Positions 15,048-28,415 of a DNA stretch of 64,000 nt are shown one piece after another (the first letter of the stretch is position 1; each line of letters starts with the position of its first letter). The position numbers and the translations under genes were made by a program. The stretch covers positions 826,669-890,668 of the forward strand of contig NC_081550.1 of assembly GCF_901000735.1 (NCBI RefSeq), read 5' to 3'. The notes below the pieces were generated by a model, which made no database searches, was not told where the DNA came from, and saw only the letters and a program-made list of their open reading frames with translations. The stretch is from Corylus avellana (lineage: Eukaryota > Streptophyta > Magnoliopsida > Fagales > Betulaceae).

Positions 15048-18000
15048 TCAAGGCTGACTGTTGGGCAATCTGCTGAGAACAACGTGCTCTGGTTTGTGTT
15101 CACATTCAAAATCAAGGTGAACAAACGCCCGCTCAACTTCCGGAAGTTTCTCAATCTTTTCCTGCAAGGTCTCTCCAATGGCGTGTGCATCTTTTAAGGG
15201 TAATTCTTCTGGGAGTTCAATATCAACCTGTTTCCACAATGTAATCAAACTCATTACTTGCTAAATATTTAAAACTAGGAAAATTATCCCACACACTCCC
15301 ATGAAATGTTAGTTAGACCAACGAAATTGTGCCATGTGTACTAAAAAGCTATGTTATCATGCCACGCATGCTTGTAAATAACAAAACACAAAAGAGAAAA
15401 GGAAAGAAGAAGAAGAGAGAGGTGAAGGGTTGGCTCCACTCTTCACGCTTGCAGCAAAGGGTGGTACCCCTTGCAAGGATGGATGGGGGGTTGGCTCCAT
15501 CCCCATTGCCGGAGTCCGCGTGAACCACCCCGCTGTTGTAGTGTGCCCGCCCCCATCATGTGAGAGTGGTCATATGTGGCATGATGACATGACATTTAAT
15601 ACACATTACACGATTTCATTACTTTTACGTGGATAATATGCTAATTAGCACTTCTACCATTAAAAACTTAATAGAAAAATTGATAAAGTAGTCTCTTTGT
15701 CACATGGCCAAAACTCAGACCTTATCTCTCATAAGGCCAAAACACGAGAGAATTTCAAAGAGACTAATGTAACTTCTGATGGTATACCATAGGCATTCCA
15801 CCTCAGAGTGTAATAAAATTGAAAAGAAATGTCCCCCAAATTTTTCATTTTCAAAATTTATTCTCAAAGGTATCTCAAAGAGAAAGGTAGTTTAGGAGTT
15901 TGATATTTTATTGTAGACTGAAAAGTTTTTGCGAAAATGAGTTGAAAACGATTAGAAGTTGTGATCAAAAGCTTACCTCTACAAAATAAAGGACACCAAA
16001 AGTGTAAGCACGGACAGTGTCAATGCGCTTGACTTGAGGGTGCCTTATGACAAGATATGTCAGTTTCTGCAAGAATTCAGGAGGTGCAGACTGTCCCACA
16101 AGCGTAACTGCACCAAGAAACCCATCTTAATATAACTGCAATACCAAATCAAGATGTCTTTGATATTCTTCTCTTATTTTATTTTTTATTTTTTATTTTT
16201 TTCTTTGAGGTAATAACAAATTTTGAAAATTATTGAAGCATAAACGATCCAAAGAAAAGAATATTCTTTGCAGTCAAACTAATATATACAAAGAGTACAG
16301 GTATAATTAACAGATAGTTATCAATCAATATAATGAGCTTGAAAAGAAAATCTCTGAAAGCAATGGATTTTAGAATAGCGCATTTAAAGAGAGTTTTAAA
16401 ATGGGTGAACAGCCAAAGGAAGTATAACCATTACTTATGTAGGGAAAATATGAGTTGTGATAAAGGAAAAGGTGAGTGAATAGTAGTAAAGTGGACACAG
16501 AAGAAAAAATTTGACAGAATGATTCTTGGATTTTGGAAAGGAACTTCCTTTTCTTTCTCTCTGCTTCTTCATCAGGATCAAACAAGGGATTGTGAGATCA
16601 GACAAAACAACCAACCTTATTTGGCTTGGTGGTTAGTTGTGTGTTTTGCTATCCCCAAGACCAAAGGTTCAAAGGTGGCAAAGGAAAAGAAAAGAAAAAA
16701 AGATCAGACAGAACAAAGATGAGGAGGATAGAGTACCTGCATTTTCCATTACAGTTTTAGACCAATTTGTAATAGTGTACACCGCAAGGATGATAGCACC
16801 AACAGGGTCAATCCACCAGTAGAATTTATCGCCAAGAATAGCTGCAGCTAACCCAACGACATTTGTTACGATGTCGAAAAAGTGATCCTGGGTATTGGCA
16901 TTTCAAGAAGTTATGCTGCTGATAACTAGAAGGATAATGCATATAAGAGAAGCTTATGAATTTTAAAGTAAAGAGGGAAAACCTGTGCATATGCACGGAC
17001 AATCTCGTTTCCTGAGGTTCTACAGTACAACCAGAGGCCGAGTTTCACCACAGTAGCAAATGACATGATTGCACATAACCATATCAATTGATTTGAGGAC
17101 AAATTTTCAGTAGGGCTGTCTTCAACTAGTTGTTCTACAGCCGTGAGCAATATCTGAAAGCCTGTAAGAAAATGGAAGAATAAAACAAGAATCTATACCA
17201 CATTCAGAGATGTTAAAGATGTAGTTTTATAAAGAGAAGAAAACCAATTATGGTTTCATCACGGTGTTAAGTTTTGAAAAGAATCAAGCTCTTTGAATAT
17301 GTTGGGACAGAACATTACAACTTTAAAGTGTCCAGAGGCAAAAGTTTGCAAATTGCTATTGGAAAATGTAAGAAGAAGCATGTGAGAAACCCAAAGGCCT
17401 TTCCTAAAGGATTTATGCAATATTCCAAGACTAAGAACACAAGTGAATAAAAAAGTATTCATAATAGTACATAGTTGATCAAGTAATCAATCCTACAGAT
17501 TAGAAATGTTTCTACCTTATTGTTACTAGAAAGAAGTAGTTGCAATTGATCAATCTTATAATCCAACAAAAACCTTTTTCAACGTATAGAAAGGCCGCTT
17601 TGAGGGAAGATAATAAATTGGGGAAAGTCTTGGAACCATCTTTTTTGTAAAGAAATGGTCTATCCTTCCTAGATTATGAAAAGAAAACTTCTAAATTGGC
17701 TTTGGCTTAGAGCAGTTACCCACTGAAATTTGATGCAGAAGCCGTCCTTAAACATGGCAAAACCATAGATATTCTCACAAGCAGCAGGGGGAAGTGACCA
17801 GGACATCCATCTATCTATATTCAAGTTCTTGTGGAACTCATCTTGAAGACTACTAAACTTAAGCCTCAAGCAGTGTCCAGCAAAATGGCCAGAATGCACA
17901 ATATAACACTTTCCACTTTCCAGGCACATAATTGCTCAAGGATTAATATTGCAGGCACTAGGTGTAAAATAGCGTCTCCAAACAAGAAAAGGTTTCAGAA

Positions 18001-19453
18001 CATTTAAAAGCTCTGCGCCTGCCTCATAATGCAAGTGAACATTGCCTGTTTTCATGGGACCATGAAGATTTTTATCCATGTTTTAACAGCAGGAGGAAAT
18101 TCTCACTCATGATAACTAAGGAAGCCAGACCAAGCCACCCTTTCATTTAACAGTGGGAGAGAGGAATTTAGGAAGCAGAAAAAGTTCCTAATGTGTTCTT
18201 CATAATTCCTTATCTAAATCATCCGCTTCACATGTATCCATAACAGTGCATCAACAAACTTAATAGTATTAAATGATTTATTTATTTTTCTCAACGTTAG
18301 GTAATTCAACATTGTTGTGTACATCAAAGAAGATGTTTCATTATGTCACCCGCAGCACGGATTACTGATATGGATAGAGTTAGAAGCGTAATCTATTCTG
18401 GTCCAACTAACAAGCAACCATTCATTAGGAATTTTTCATTTAGTTTGCTTACAACATTCCACTAATTGTGAGTCTTTGTGAACATTTTTGAATCATGTAA
18501 TATAAAATATGAGCAAGTTCCTATAGTTTTCAATTCACTTAGCAAGAAAAAGCCAAGTTTAAATGTTAATTCTGTTGCCGATAGTAGTAATCATGGTAAG
18601 AATTCAACAGATAGGCAATTGCATTTCCTTCACTTTTGTATGTCTTTAACAAAAGCTACCTCATGTAATAAGACAATCCAATGGAAACTTACAACAGCTT
18701 AAGGAACAGCAACATACCTAGTGTAGCCATGATAGCAGCAAAGACGATTATGCCTACTGGCTGCATCCTCAACTTTCCAATAGGGTATTTATAAATATTT
18801 ATGTTCTTCATCGACAGATGAGTGAACCAAAGTATGAAACCAGCCATGAGATCAAGTAAAGAATCTAGTGTTGATGCCGCGATGGCTATGGATCCACTCT
18901 TTATTGTAGCATAGATCTGAAAATTGCAATGCATATTGTTAATTCTAGGAGTTCGTATATGAGCAATGTGTTATAAACACTATCATTCCATATAAAGTGG
19001 TGATTTAAGGGTATGAGGACTCATGTTCATCAATTTTATACTTTATCATAGAAAATAAATTCTTCTAAGCATTTTAACCAGAACTACACATAGGTTTTCT
19101 TTTGAAATTTCTTTTTATTTGCAACATACATATGCACCTAAATAAGTGTCTTGCATCCACCTCCATCCCATTCTAATGGCGAGAAAGCACCATTTGAGGG
19201 GCTTTGAAGTCCCGAACTCACCTTATACCCTGTTCTTATAGGGGGAGGAAGTGCCCTTACAAGAAAGAAGTGTCATTTGATCTAAAGCTCGTAATGCTAT
19301 TTAGTAGACTTTTGTAGAACTGCCATACAATTGAACACTGTACCAATTGTACAAAAGTATACTAAATAGAATTACTCTCTTATAAAACATGAAATGAATT
19401 TAAGGCCCACATTCTCTGTTTCTCTCTCCCTCTCTCTCTCTCTCTCTTTCTCT

Positions 19454-19484
<31 letters not shown>

Positions 19485-20274
19485 GGAACACAATATCATT
19501 AAAGTGTAGAAACAATGATAGATCTCGAAACAACCTTCAACGCGAGAAGTGCAACGTTTGCATAATTAGATATTCGCATAGCTTTTTCATGTTGAGCCTG
19601 TTCTGCCGCCTCCAGTTCCTCATCACCGTTGATCTCGGCTGCCATCAAAGTATCCACTTCCTCAAACGACTTCAAGGTCCCGAATTGTCTCTCGTAGTAA
19701 TCCTTCTCTCCTACAAACAACACAAAAACCACACCGCATTCCACCTAAGAAGTCGTAACGACATATTTTACCAACTCCAAAATCACAACTGAATTTTCCT
19801 CACTCTGTGTATATGTATGTATATATAAATACATATATACATACATATACTCAGATTAATACCATGTTAGATGTCGACCCAGAAATCGAAACAGAGCCAC
19901 TGCTTTGATTCTATGCTAACAGAATCACTGCTCTGATACAATGTCATCCTAGAGTTAGAAAAAATCATGTTAAATCTTTTTTTTTTCCTTTTTATTCATT
20001 AAAAAAAAGTTAAATCTTGAGTTACCCAGAAAAGGTTTAAGGTGATTGGAGCTAGAAAAACATACGTACCTTTGGTTAAGCCTTTGGTTCTGGAAAGATC
20101 GCCGTCGAAGGAGGTGGACTCAGGGTCGATGCCAGTACGGACCTTGTCAGGCAGCCTTGTCAAGAACTCGGTCCTCAGTGAGTTCACCGAGTTCCGGCGG
20201 CTGAGTAGCTTGCGTCGACTCGCCCTCCGACCCTCCTGCACCAGCAACGGCGATTTCGGACTCGATCCCTCCAT
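15048..20274 (-). CDS. MTP10: MTP9/MTP10-type manganese cation diffusion facilitator
   Basis: A membrane transporter of the Mn-CDF subgroup of metal tolerance proteins, expected to move Mn2+ out of the cytosol by proton antiport into an endomembrane compartment or across the plasma membrane. Exons in transcript order: 20070-20274, 19535-19710, 18718-18916, 16983-17161, 16737-16887, 15977-16107, 15048-15227; these total 1221 nt, giving 406 aa plus stop. The hydrophilic N-terminus is rich in Arg/Ser. The two DxxxD metal-site motifs typical of Mn-CDFs are DSLLD (145-149) and DHFFD (254-258), each in a hydrophobic helix. The C-terminal cytosolic domain contains [20 protein letters not shown] and ends [14 protein letters not shown]. 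The sequence agrees better with my memory of MTP9/10 ([22 protein letters not shown]) than with MTP11. The start is the first ATG (MEGSSPKSP). All introns are GT-AG, and intron 3 (17162-18717) is the longest. Confidence 0.94.
19421..19484. repeat. compound microsatellite (CT)n-(CA)n-(AT)n
   Basis: A run of CT dinucleotides passes into CA and then TA dinucleotides. It lies in intron 2 of the MTP10-like gene and is probably length-polymorphic. Confidence 0.85.
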
Positions 20275-21080
20275 TTCCGGATCCCAGCAACGAAGCAATA
20301 CTCAACAAAATTCCTGTGTCCTGTCTGCTGTGTTGCTGTCTGCTGTATTACAAAGCAACCGAGCTCAGTTTTCAGTGGGTTTACCACTTATCATGAGATG
20401 TTTCTACCGTCTTGTAGACCGTACATCGGTACATGCGACAACTTGTTAACGCTGTGGGGCCATTTGGGATGGCCAATGATTACGTGCTTCTTCTTTGACC
20501 CCCACAAGAATCAGAGTGTATCCGACGGTTCAATTTTTTGCGGTCCAAATTCCTAACAACAATAAATTATAATGATAACCAATAATGGGATCCTTTTTGT
20601 TTTAGGGAATAATATGGCATCTTATTTTGGTTATTTTAGAATATAACAACCATGTCCAATGACTCCAATGGGCCACTAAACCTAACTTTTACAGAACTAC
20701 GTACGGCTAGTTTTTTAGTTTAAATTATGAGTGTTTTTTTTTTTATTGGCATGATACGACAGGATTCGAATCTGTCCGGGCATTGTCATATTATCTATAA
20801 CTAAAATGAGAGTGGGAGGGGCGGCGCGAAAAATGAATTATGCAAATGAGAATAGTGAACTATTTGACGTCATGTTAAATGTTATTTTCATTGGTCAATT
20901 AAAAAGAGTACAGAGTACACCTAAGATGCATAACACATTGACGTGATTTGTTTGTACCAAAGATTGGACAAAAGCCGGACGAGTGAGTGTGAGTCCAAGA
21001 AAGGAATTATTTGGTTAAGTTGTTTAAGGCCAATAATTGGCAGAATCCAAACAACAATCTTAAATAATAAAATATGGGAG

Positions 21081-21273
21081 AAGGGCCGGCTCAAAGGCTA
21101 GGCGACTGAAGCGTCTGCCTAAAGCTCTCAAATTAATAAGGCTCAAAAAAAAAAAAAAAAAAATTGATCCAAATTTTTTTTTAATATATATTAATTTAAG
21201 GCCCAATTTTTTTTTAGTAAGACACCATTTAAAAGTTTTGCCTAAGGCCACATAAAATATTGAGCTGGCGCTG
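21081..21273. mobile_element. hAT-like MITE with 8-bp target-site duplication
   Basis: The flanks are the perfect 8-bp direct repeat TATGGGAG at 21073-21080 and 21274-21281. The termini are imperfect inverted repeats: AAGGGCCGGCTCAA on the left and, reading inward on the other strand, CAGCGCCAGCTCAA on the right (11 of 14 match). The CAGGGCCGGC-like terminus and 8-bp duplication are hAT hallmarks. At 193 bp with no coding capacity it is a non-autonomous element. Confidence 0.85.
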
Positions 21274-22110
21274 TATGGGAGTGAACCAGCGGATTTACAT
21301 CTAAGAGTTTTTTTATTTTTTATTTTAATTGAATAAAGAAAAAAGGTTATAGGGGAAGATCTTTTCTACCTTTGATCCGAATGGAAGAGAGACATCTAAG
21401 AGTTTAATATTCCTATTCGGGCAATCCTGCAAACTAACAAAAAAAAAAAACTTTTTCATTCTGTTTTTTCTTCTCAAAACAAAAATATTAATGAATCATT
21501 TAAACACAATTTTGTTTGCTTATTCTTTTTAAGAATATTGTTCTTACTTTTTAACAAAAATAAAAAATAAAAATATTAACAAAGAATTCAATACTCAAAA
21601 CACATTAAGGCTGTTATTTTATTCATTCATGACATTTTCCAAGGTAACTCCCAAACAGCAGAAAATATCCCAAATGCCAAATAATATGTGAATCCAAAGG
21701 CTGTGTATTAAATAAATAGAGAAAACTTTAATTTGGTTTTGTGAACTTTCACCTAATTTTATAAACTCCCTGAATTTCTAAATCTTTCACTTTAGACACC
21801 TGAACTTTGAATTGTTCTCAATTTGGACCATTCCGTCAATTTTAGCCATTAAAATTACAAAAAAAGACCAAAATATTTTTTATTTTCATTTTTTTTAAAT
21901 AAAAAATGTTTTCAAAGTTAAAATTTTATACAAAAGTCAAAGGTATAAACATCATGTAATGCTTAAAATCTAATGAAGAGGTCCATATTGAGAGAAATTC
22001 AAAATTCAAGAATCCAAAATAAAAAATTTGAAAGTTCAAAAAGAGTTTTGTAAAATCGGATAAAAATTCAATGCAAAGTAAAGTTTTCCCAACTAAAAAA
22101 ACCCAAAAAA

Positions 22111-22685
22111 GGGTTAAATACCAAATACCCCATGGGGTTTGGTAACTTTATTTTTACCCCTTATGGGGTTTCATTTTTATCACAGGACCCCCCTGGGGTT
22201 TTGATAAAGGACCAAGTTAGTCCATCCGTTAGTTGACCATTAGGACTGATACGTGGATCAATCGGATGTTGACACGTGGCATATATTTAATTTTTTTTTA
22301 AATAAAAAAAAAGTATTTTTTTTTTTTAAAAAAAAAGGGAAGAAAAAAGAAAAAAGAAAAGAAAAAAAATTGGGGGTGGCTTAGCCATTTGGGAGCCACC
22401 CCCTTGGAGCCCAAGGGCGTGGCCGAAACCACCCCCAAACGGCACCCCAATTTTTTTCCTTTTTTTTTTTTTTTTAAATACTTTTTTTTTAAAATTTTTT
22501 TTTTTAAAATTAAATAAGTGCCACGTATCAATATTTGATTGGTCCACGTATCTGTCATAACGATCAACTAACGGATGGACTAACTTGATCTTTTATTAAA
22601 ACCCCAAGAGAGTCCTATAATAAAAATAAAATTCAAGAAGATAAAAATAAAGTTACCAAACCATAAAAGTATTTAATATTTAACT
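22111..22685. mobile_element. long foldback element, possibly Mutator-type
   Basis: Arms of about 200 bp are inverted repeats of each other. Both contain, in opposite orientation, GGTTTGGTAACTTTATTTTTA, the AACTAACGGATGGACTAACTT block (in reverse on the left), and an ACGTG(G)-containing block. The centre (about 22370-22446) is GC-rich with nested GGGGGTGG/CCACCCCC palindromes. CCCAAAAAA occurs on both sides (22102-22110 and 22686-22694), a possible 9-bp target-site duplication, although it is low in complexity. A half copy of the same family lies at about 51360-51670. Confidence 0.8.
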
Positions 22686-23687
22686 CCCAAAAAAAAAATC
22701 TTCTATCTTTCTTATTCAATGGGCATGTGATTGGCAGAGCACGACTTAGATTGATAATGACCTATCTAACTCTGTCATAAATCATAAATGAATTCCCTTG
22801 ACTCAAGGGCTGGGATGTGGCGTCAATTTCACCAAAAACGGGACAACCAGCCTCTGCAAGTAGCCAAGAAAATAAAAAACTAACAAAATTATTTTTGAAG
22901 TAAAATATATATATATACACAAACGAACCCAATTATATTTGACAATAACAACCCATCAAGTGATTGTTTGGGATGCAAGCTAAAAAGAACGAGTCAATTT
23001 TAGGAAAATGTTGATTGACCCAGTCTATTAAGCTAATGTGACGATATCTATATTAAAGCATATAATTCTCACAAATGCATTTTTGAAAAATGTTGTTTGA
23101 ACTAGTCTATTAAATTAATGTGACAATATCTATATTAAAGCATATAATTCTCACATGCATTTGTGAAATATACATGAAAATCATATGCTCTAAAAATAAA
23201 TGTCATATGCTCTGTTAATCTGTCAATTTAATAGACCAAGTTAAAAAAAATTTATCCAACCCAAAAAAGCCTTTTTGCCTAAATTGCTACTATTGTATAC
23301 CGCATGTTTACCTTACAACTATCTCATAATATTGACGTGCCATCCCCAACTAATCCTTAGATTTTATTTTTATTTTTAAAAGACTAATTCAATAGTTAGT
23401 TTGGCTACCATATTAACACTGTACGATAGTTGTGAGATTAAAATGTAATTTCCTTTCGTCTTTCAGATATTGTAACATAAAGAGATCCTGCTGCAAACTT
23501 TCTGCCAACAAGCATCAACCGTTCCATATGTGGGGCTTGATAGAGTTGCTACCATTTAGCTTCCTCTCATAACCTAGTTCATACTCGTCACTATATATTC
23601 CTCACTCGTCATTTCACCAATCACAATCTGTGTTAATGTCAGATCATTATTCTTCTTCTTCTTCTTCTTCTACTAATGCTGCCCGCG

Positions 23688-26600
23688 TCAACAAGAATTT
23701 GAGTCTGCATCAGCTGTTAATAATGGTGATTCAGCCAATACAGATGCTTTTGGATTACTCTGTTTCCTCTTTGCATCTTGGCGCTGCTTATTTGAAGCTT
23801 GGTCGGCCTTGGAGACGATTTTTGAGACGGTAAACCCTGCATCTTCAAAAGTATTGGATCTATAAGGAATTAAGGCAGCACGAAGAACAACATCGACTCC
23901 TTCATAGGTCCAAACACCTAAGACTGCCTCTCCTTTAATTCCAACAGCAAACCAACCGAGACCAGAAGCAGCAATATCCACTGAACTTGAATCCCAGCTA
24001 TCACCACAGACGCAAAATTCCCTTCTCACCCATTTCCCGAGCTCTTCGACTCGATTCTCCCCAATTGGTGGCTGAAGCAAGGCCAGATCATAATGGTGTC
24101 AATATCACATATCGAATACACAACAATAATGCAACATGCATCTTCCATAATAATATAAATGAGAGCTGGAATTATTATCTCAGATTCAGGCCTATATGAT
24201 GGCCCCACAAGTGCCAAAACTGGCGCTGAAGCATATGTAACCTTGAATAGCCAGAGATCCCACAAAACCAGGGTTAAGAAGCAGGGCCAACGCCTGAGCT
24301 AAATTCTTCATGATTATATGATTTTGAGCCAATCCTTATTCAGAACAATTTTTTTTTTTTTTTAAAGAGAAGTTAGTGCCTGTTGAATTGTAAATTGACC
24401 AGCAGGAAAATCAAATTTGTCTAAATTGGCACAACCAGAAACTATGCTATACTACATAAATCTCCAGGAGGGACCTAAAAGAAGCCATAGTTGATGTATT
24501 CCTAAGTGCTTATTGAGTAAAAAATAAATCCACTATTCATAATATTTTAGCTTCATAGATTACTGATAATTTGATGCATAAGATCATGAGCAAGGAAGAA
24601 GTTGCGGAATAAATATTCATGGACTAATAATACCTGCAACTGACGACCAAAATGTTTCTCTAGCATTGTCTCTGCATTTTCTGTTTTTCCCATGTGTAGT
24701 GGGAGATAAGGAGATGCCCAAACTGTGATATAGATAGAGTCTACAGATGATTCTTCTATATCCAGCCTTATAAGCCCAGCAATATGAATTGTATGACCAG
24801 CCTGTCACAAGAAAATGATAAAAGCATGAGCTAGCACACAAAAATCAGTTAGTCAGAATGAATTCTTCCTTGCAACAAGGAATCAGAGAATCATGCGCTC
24901 CATGTGAAAAATAGAATTCAACAATGAATGATTGAGGTCAGTGTTTTCATTTTTCACAAGAAACTGGCCGGATAGTTAAAGGGCTAGATCCATCAATTTT
25001 CAAAGTACAAAAACGGTGAAATTATGCAACATTGCCGACCTGAACAAAACTGGTCAAATAATATTGTGCATCAGTAACTCTGCTTGAAGACCTAAAGAAT
25101 TTCTTAAAAGAATTGACTGGCATTCAGCTGCCTGGGGTGCAAGAACCATCAATGCTGCTCTCAAATGACAGAAGGACAAGAGAAATTGAAGTAAAGTTCT
25201 TGATCCCTAATGTGATAATATAACAAGCTGCATCTAGTTGTAGGAAAGAACACAAAGCAAAATAACCTTCCAACCAAATATCTAGAGGATATCATGCCCT
25301 GTCCATCCTGTATTGATGACATCAAGGACAATCAACAGGAAAAGAGAGAGAAATATAGAATGAAAAGAATCAGGGCTAGCATCCCCCCACCTTACCATAA
25401 GTATACTAGACTAGGAAAAGAAGGAAAACAAAACAAAACAAAATAACAACTCACTCTCCTGCCAGCAGTAAAAAATGATGCATAGAAAAGGGGCAGAGTA
25501 TTGTCAAACTCTTAATAACCCAGAAATCCAAAGATTTCAGAATTACTTTCTCAAATGTTGTACTGAAAAATATTCTTCCTCAAATGTCTTTTATGTTCAC
25601 CCTCACCAAATAAACTCCAATACGGAACAAGAGACTCATATAAGACTGTTCCCTCAAAGCACCCTTTAAGCAAATCCATGACCATATCTCGTAATATTTG
25701 AATGTCCTAAGAAGGGAAAGAGGAGATTCATTAAAATTGAAGTGATCAGGTAACCTAACTATATATGATCCACTGACTTTTCCACCTCATCATCCTTGCA
25801 CATTGAATTGGCATAAAACAACTCCCACTAACCAAATGATTTATGGTGAGCATCTTTTATTTTGTTCCTCACTTCTGTCTGGAAAAAAAAAAGTCACAAA
25901 TAGCAGGCAATACAACAAAATACTGCAATGCTTGGTAACCACCCATGCTGTCCCTCTACAGATATTCAAAAGGTTGATGTAAATCGCTAGAAACATAAGC
26001 ATTATTCCGGAGCATCCTCAACCTTCTATGAGACCTTGACCTGTATAATGTAATGAATCCACAACTAACTCTAACGTCGAATCGAAAAACATAAATCCTA
26101 CAAAAACAAGAACAAGTAACCCAACTCAAATAAGCAAACTTCCGAATCTGGTGCTTCATTAATTCGAATACATCTAAGATGAGCTCTTCATTTGAATATA
26201 ATAAAAAACCTGATATCCCACTTCATATTCATAAACGTCAAACTCAGCTGCCTAACTAAAATTTCCCTTCTTTCTCAAAACCTAGAAGCTCATTCAACAA
26301 CTAAAAACCATCCCATCGCATACTGTTCCATTCATGAGCCTAAATAAGAATTACCACCAACTAAGCATACATACACAAACAAAAGCAAAAGAAAAGCATT
26401 CAACACAGCTAAACCAACATTCTAAGCAAAAGAACAACCTTGATCCTATAAGTCCGCGGCTTCAACTCCTTGCCAATGTGCACAAGCCTCTGCTCCTCCC
26501 TTGACAACCTCGTCGTGATCTGATGTGGATGCAAAAGCCCCGGCGTGTCGAACAGCTTTGTCTTGCCCGGCAAAACCCCCTCCACCCTCACAATCCCAAG

Positions 26601-27656
26601 CGTCGTCCCCGGCACTGGTGCCTCCGTCAAATGCACAATTCTCCCTCCCAAACACTTTCCAACCGCATTGATGAGTGTGCTCTTGCCGGCATTCTGCGCC
26701 CCGACTGCCCACACGCACCCTCTCGGACCGGCCAGCCCCACCACATCTTCCACCAAGTTCTTCAGCCCCCAGTCCTTCACAGCGCTCACAAAGTGGAAGC
26801 TCGTTATCTTGCCGGCCCCTCCCTCTCTCGCTCGTCGCCTCACCCACTGCTCCAAACGCACCGGCCCCACTGTGCTCGGCAGCAGATCGATCTTCGTCAC
26901 CACCAACACCATTCTCGGCAAATTCGCCGGCTTTCCTTCCTTCCACGCCTTCTGATTCTCCTCGATCGTCGCCGACACCAGCTTCGCCACCTTTCGAGGG
27001 AACGAGCCGTCGAAATCGGCGCTGTCCACGACCATTAAAACCACCGACCGGGTCCCGCCAGTCGACGCCAACCTCCGTCCGATAGTGTGGTCGAAATCGA
27101 AGTCCGGCAAGAGGTTCTCCACCGTCGGATCCTTCACCTTCCCGTAGTGCCTCAGCGAGTGGCACCTCGCGCATACCACCGGCTTCTCGAAACTGAGCGT
27201 TTCGGTTTCATTTTCGGTCTCGGTCGCAGTCTCGGGGTCGATTAAAAGGCCCTTCTTGAGCGAGCTAGGAAACTCGGTCTCGTGAGCGACCGGCAAGAGG
27301 TGGGCACGTGAGCGATAACTCGGACTCTTTTCGGAGGGCTTGAGGAAGAAACCGGGGTGTTTCGGGTCCGAGTCCTGCATGTGGACCCCGCAGCCGGGGC
27401 ACACAACGTTGGTAGTGGTCTCGTCGTAATTTCCATCGCGGGTGAGGGGCAGAGATGGGATGGAAGAAAAATAACAGAAAGAATTGAGTGGCGGGGGTTT
27501 GATAGGGCTTTGAGGTTGGGGGTTTAGAGTTCGTGAGAGTGAAGAAGAAGAAGAAGAACAAGGGTTTGTGAGGGATTGGGCTAAGATTGAAAGCGAAAGG
27601 AAGAGAGGGTGTTTCAGCTTTTTGGAAGAAGAAAGGGTTCGAGCAATAGCGAGCAT
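23688..27656 (-). CDS. BPG2-like circularly permuted GTPase (YqeH family), organellar
   Basis: A putative organelle-targeted GTPase of the YqeH/BPG2 family, whose members assist small-subunit ribosome assembly in chloroplasts or mitochondria. Exons in transcript order: 26439-27656, 24634-24801, 23688-24071; all junctions are in phase 0, giving 589 aa. Residues 1-80 are rich in Ser/Leu/Pro with few acidic residues, as in an organelle presequence. Two CxxC pairs, CPGC (86-89) and CARC (162-165), form the YqeH zinc finger. The G motifs appear in permuted order: G4 TKID (254-257), G5 SAVK (291-294), G1 GAQNAGKST (319-327), G2 PGTT (349-352) and G3 DTPG (370-373). The C-terminal exons carry the RNA-binding-type domain of the family. 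The length fits the BPG2-like paralogue At4g10620 better than BPG2 itself, which is longer; this assignment is inference from memory. Exon 1 is GC-rich, which creates several long shadow frames on both strands. Confidence 0.92.
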
Positions 27657-28415
27657 TTCTTTCTACTCCGAGAATTGTTTTCAGCTTCGTCTTCTTCTTC
27701 TTCTTTGGGATTACAGGGGTTTAGGGTTTAAGCGCTGCTGGTTGAAGCGGTGTCGTTTCGGATGTAAACTAAATGACGGGGGCGTTTAGTGTGATGAGGG
27801 CCAGTTAGAGGGAAATTGCCCAAAACCCTAACCCAGTTGCTTTCCCAAGATAAGCCCAGCCCATTCAATTCAACACCACGACAACGATCAGAACATCTTT
27901 CTCTTCCAGGCCTCATCACGCTTCCCAAAAACAATAATAATAATAATAAAAATAAAAATAAAATGCGAAATCAATTCTTGTGTAATAAGCTGTTGAGGAT
28001 TTTAAAGCCAACTTTTGTGGTAAGAATAAATGAAAAATAAATTCTTATGTTGACTTGTTTAAAATCTTTACACAAACCGTTAGTATGTCACGTTATCTCC
28101 AATCCGAATTTGACACATCTCCTTTAATAATAAATATCTAAAAGAAAAAGAAAAAGAAAATATAAATATAAATATTAAAAAAACAAAAGGAGAAAGGTAA
28201 AAAAAGAAAAGATTAAAAGGGAGAGGGGGAATATGGAGATCCAAACTACACATAGCCAATGCAAAAAGGATCGTTATCGGCTTAATTAATTGGCCTTAAG
28301 GCCTCTAGGTATTGTAACCCCATATTTAATTATTTAATTAATATCAATTCGGTTGTTGCAAAATTTTTAGTTGCTTTAAGGGTAGTAGTTTTTGCTAAAA
28401 AGATGGCCGGGGTAG

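Larger units (their letters stand above)
20275..23687. other. intergenic region with small transposons
   Basis: It contains the promoter of the MTP10-like gene at its left end and the 3' UTR of the GTPase gene at its right end. Between them lie an hAT-like MITE (21081-21273), a large foldback element (22111-22685) and a near-perfect direct repeat around 23030-23075 and 23094-23155 (ATGTGAC(G/A)ATATCTATAT and flanks). No gene was found. Confidence 0.65.

Noticed and set aside
20275..20298. Upstream extension of the MTP10-like protein (starting before MEGSS).
   Set aside because: The in-frame codon at 20298 is TTG, not ATG; family proteins start at or near the MEGSS-like ATG.
22326..22547. Lys/Phe-rich open frames inside the foldback element.
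   Set aside because: They arise from A and T runs in the element and have no protein-like composition.
26446..27174. Overlapping 242-codon frame within exon 1 of the GTPase gene, and long plus-strand frames over the same region.
   Set aside because: These are shadows of a GC-rich exon: the composition is Arg/Gly/Glu- or Pro/Ser/Arg-rich without domains, while the GTPase frame carries all conserved motifs.
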